From contig DAIDKF010000011.1 in the NCBI GenBank assembly GCA_027450185.1, positions 1 through 64,000 on the forward strand: a stretch of DNA of 64,000 nucleotides, written 5' to 3'. The DNA is from Granulicella sp. (GTDB taxonomy: Bacteria; Acidobacteriota; Terriglobia; Terriglobales; Acidobacteriaceae). The notes beneath the pieces are model-generated. The model did no database searches. It was given only the letters and a program-made list of their open reading frames with translations, and was not told where the DNA came from. A program made the translations under genes and the position numbers. Positions 63,273 through 64,000 of this stretch are shown in pieces (positions within the stretch are counted from its first letter, which is position 1; every line of letters begins with the position of its first letter).

Positions 63273-64000
63273 TTGCTCCGTTCGTTTTTCATTGGTCTCT
63301 CGACCAACAAGGTCTTCCGCGCATTCTCTGAGCGCTCCGCCCTTGGCCGCCGGGTCTCCCGCCGCTTCGTCGCCGGCATGACCGTTGAGGAGGCCATCGC
63401 GGCCACCGTCCAACTCAACGCCGAAGGCATAGATGTATCCCTCGACTCCCTCGGTGAGAGCGTACTCGATGTCGCCCACGCCGAAGCCAGCGCCGCCGTC
63501 TACCACCGCCTCCTCGACGCCGTCGAGGCTCAGCACCTCCGCGCCAACGTCAGCGTCAAGCTCACCCAGGTCGGCATGGACATCGGCGGCCCCTCCGCTG
63601 GTCCCGCCCTCGCCGAGCGCATCGTCGATAACATGGTCGCCCACGCCGCTTACATCGGCAGCTTCGTCCGCATCGACATGGAGGGCGCCGAGTACACCGA
63701 GCCCACCCTCGCCCTCACCGAGCGCCTCCACCAACGCTACCCCGGAGCCGTCGGAACAGTCCTCCAGGCCTACCTTTTCCGCACCGAAAACGACGTAGAA
63801 CGCCTGCTTTCACAGGGGATTCGCATCCGTCTTTGCAAGGGCGCATACAAAGAACCCGCCAACATCGCCTTCCCCGCCAAGTCCGACGTCGATGCCAACT
63901 ACATCAAGCTCATGAAGCGCGTCGTCAGCAGCCCGGTCTTCTGCGGCATCGCCACCCACGACGAAGCCATCGTCAACCATCTCCGCGCCTTTGTCGCCGA
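63273..64000 (+). CDS. Proline dehydrogenase, partial (3' end off the window)
   Basis: Absent from the ORF track because it has no stop in the window. The plus-strand frame from a TTG at 63273 reads LLRSFFIGLSTNKVFRAFSE, then NVSVKLTQVGMDIGG, SFVRIDMEGAEYTEPTLAL, VLQAYLFRTENDVERLL, IRLCKGAYKEP and FCGIATHDEAI. These are the FAD-binding TIM-barrel blocks of proline dehydrogenase (RLxKGAY is the substrate/FAD motif). GAGG lies 8 bases before the TTG. It oxidises proline to pyrroline-5-carboxylate. 242 codons are present. Whether it is a stand-alone ProDH or part of PutA cannot be seen. Confidence 0.92.
   Translation, partial: MLRSFFIGLSTNKVFRAFSERSALGRRVSRRFVAGMTVEEAIAATVQLNAEGIDVSLDSLGESVLDVAHAEASAAVYHRLLDAVEAQHLRANVSVKLTQVGMDIGGPSAGPALAERIVDNMVAHAAYIGSFVRIDMEGAEYTEPTLALTERLHQRYPGAVGTVLQAYLFRTENDVERLLSQGIRIRLCKGAYKEPANIAFPAKSDVDANYIKLMKRVVSSPVFCGIATHDEAIVNHLRAFVA

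Overview
The window looks like chromosomal DNA of a soil Acidobacteriota (Terriglobia; Granulicella/Terriglobus/Edaphobacter-like). The reasons are a 1159-residue TonB-dependent receptor with an N-terminal carboxypeptidase-regulatory-like domain, a split GcvPA/GcvPB glycine dehydrogenase, an acidobacterial-style short sulfite-reductase flavoprotein, moderately high GC, and many TTG/GTG starts. This assignment is inferred from gene content only.

Left part (1-10.4 kb): partial tatA, an outer-membrane protein, glgC, small membrane or hypothetical genes, then the glycine cleavage run gcvT-gcvH-gcvPA-(114-aa unknown)-gcvPB and a DUF2911 lipoprotein. Two copies of a CAGTACTG palindrome, 22 bp apart, lie upstream of gcvH.

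10.5-28 kb is a polysaccharide region of lower GC. It holds a fused ABC exporter, a GT-C-like membrane protein, galE, five GT2 and two GT4 glycosyltransferases, a NodB-type deacetylase, an O-antigen-ligase-like protein, and a fusion of a degenerate formyltransferase-like domain with a deacetylase. An intact tRNA-Arg(CCG) sits at 18.9 kb. A 5' half of a tRNA-Arg-like sequence sits at 10.47 kb, just outside the first polysaccharide gene.

28.1-36.3 kb is a complete biotin-independent malonate decarboxylase operon (mdcA-B-C-D-E-F-G-H on the minus strand) with a divergent LysR regulator. It would let the cell import malonate and decarboxylate it to acetate.

36.5-47.3 kb is a periplasmic/outer-membrane region. 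A TonB-dependent receptor and a PstS-like binding protein face a divergent operon of a small secreted protein, a beta-propeller and two more PstS-like proteins. An orphan sugar-binding-type lipoprotein follows. No ABC permease or ATPase accompanies any of these binding proteins. This is my best candidate for an undescribed system.

47.6-64 kb is mostly housekeeping: M23 peptidase, thiL, a MqnC-family protein without the radical-SAM cysteine motif, a cellulose-synthase-like GT2, an outer-membrane barrel with a Gly/Tyr loop, yggS, yggU, nfo, a flavoprotein reductase, HU/IHF, sppA, a dolichyl-phosphate-glucose-type GT2, a methyltransferase, and a partial proline dehydrogenase running off the end. 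The top strand is G-rich on the left and C-rich on the right whichever strand the genes use, so the window probably spans a replication-skew switch. I saw no transposase, CRISPR array or rRNA.
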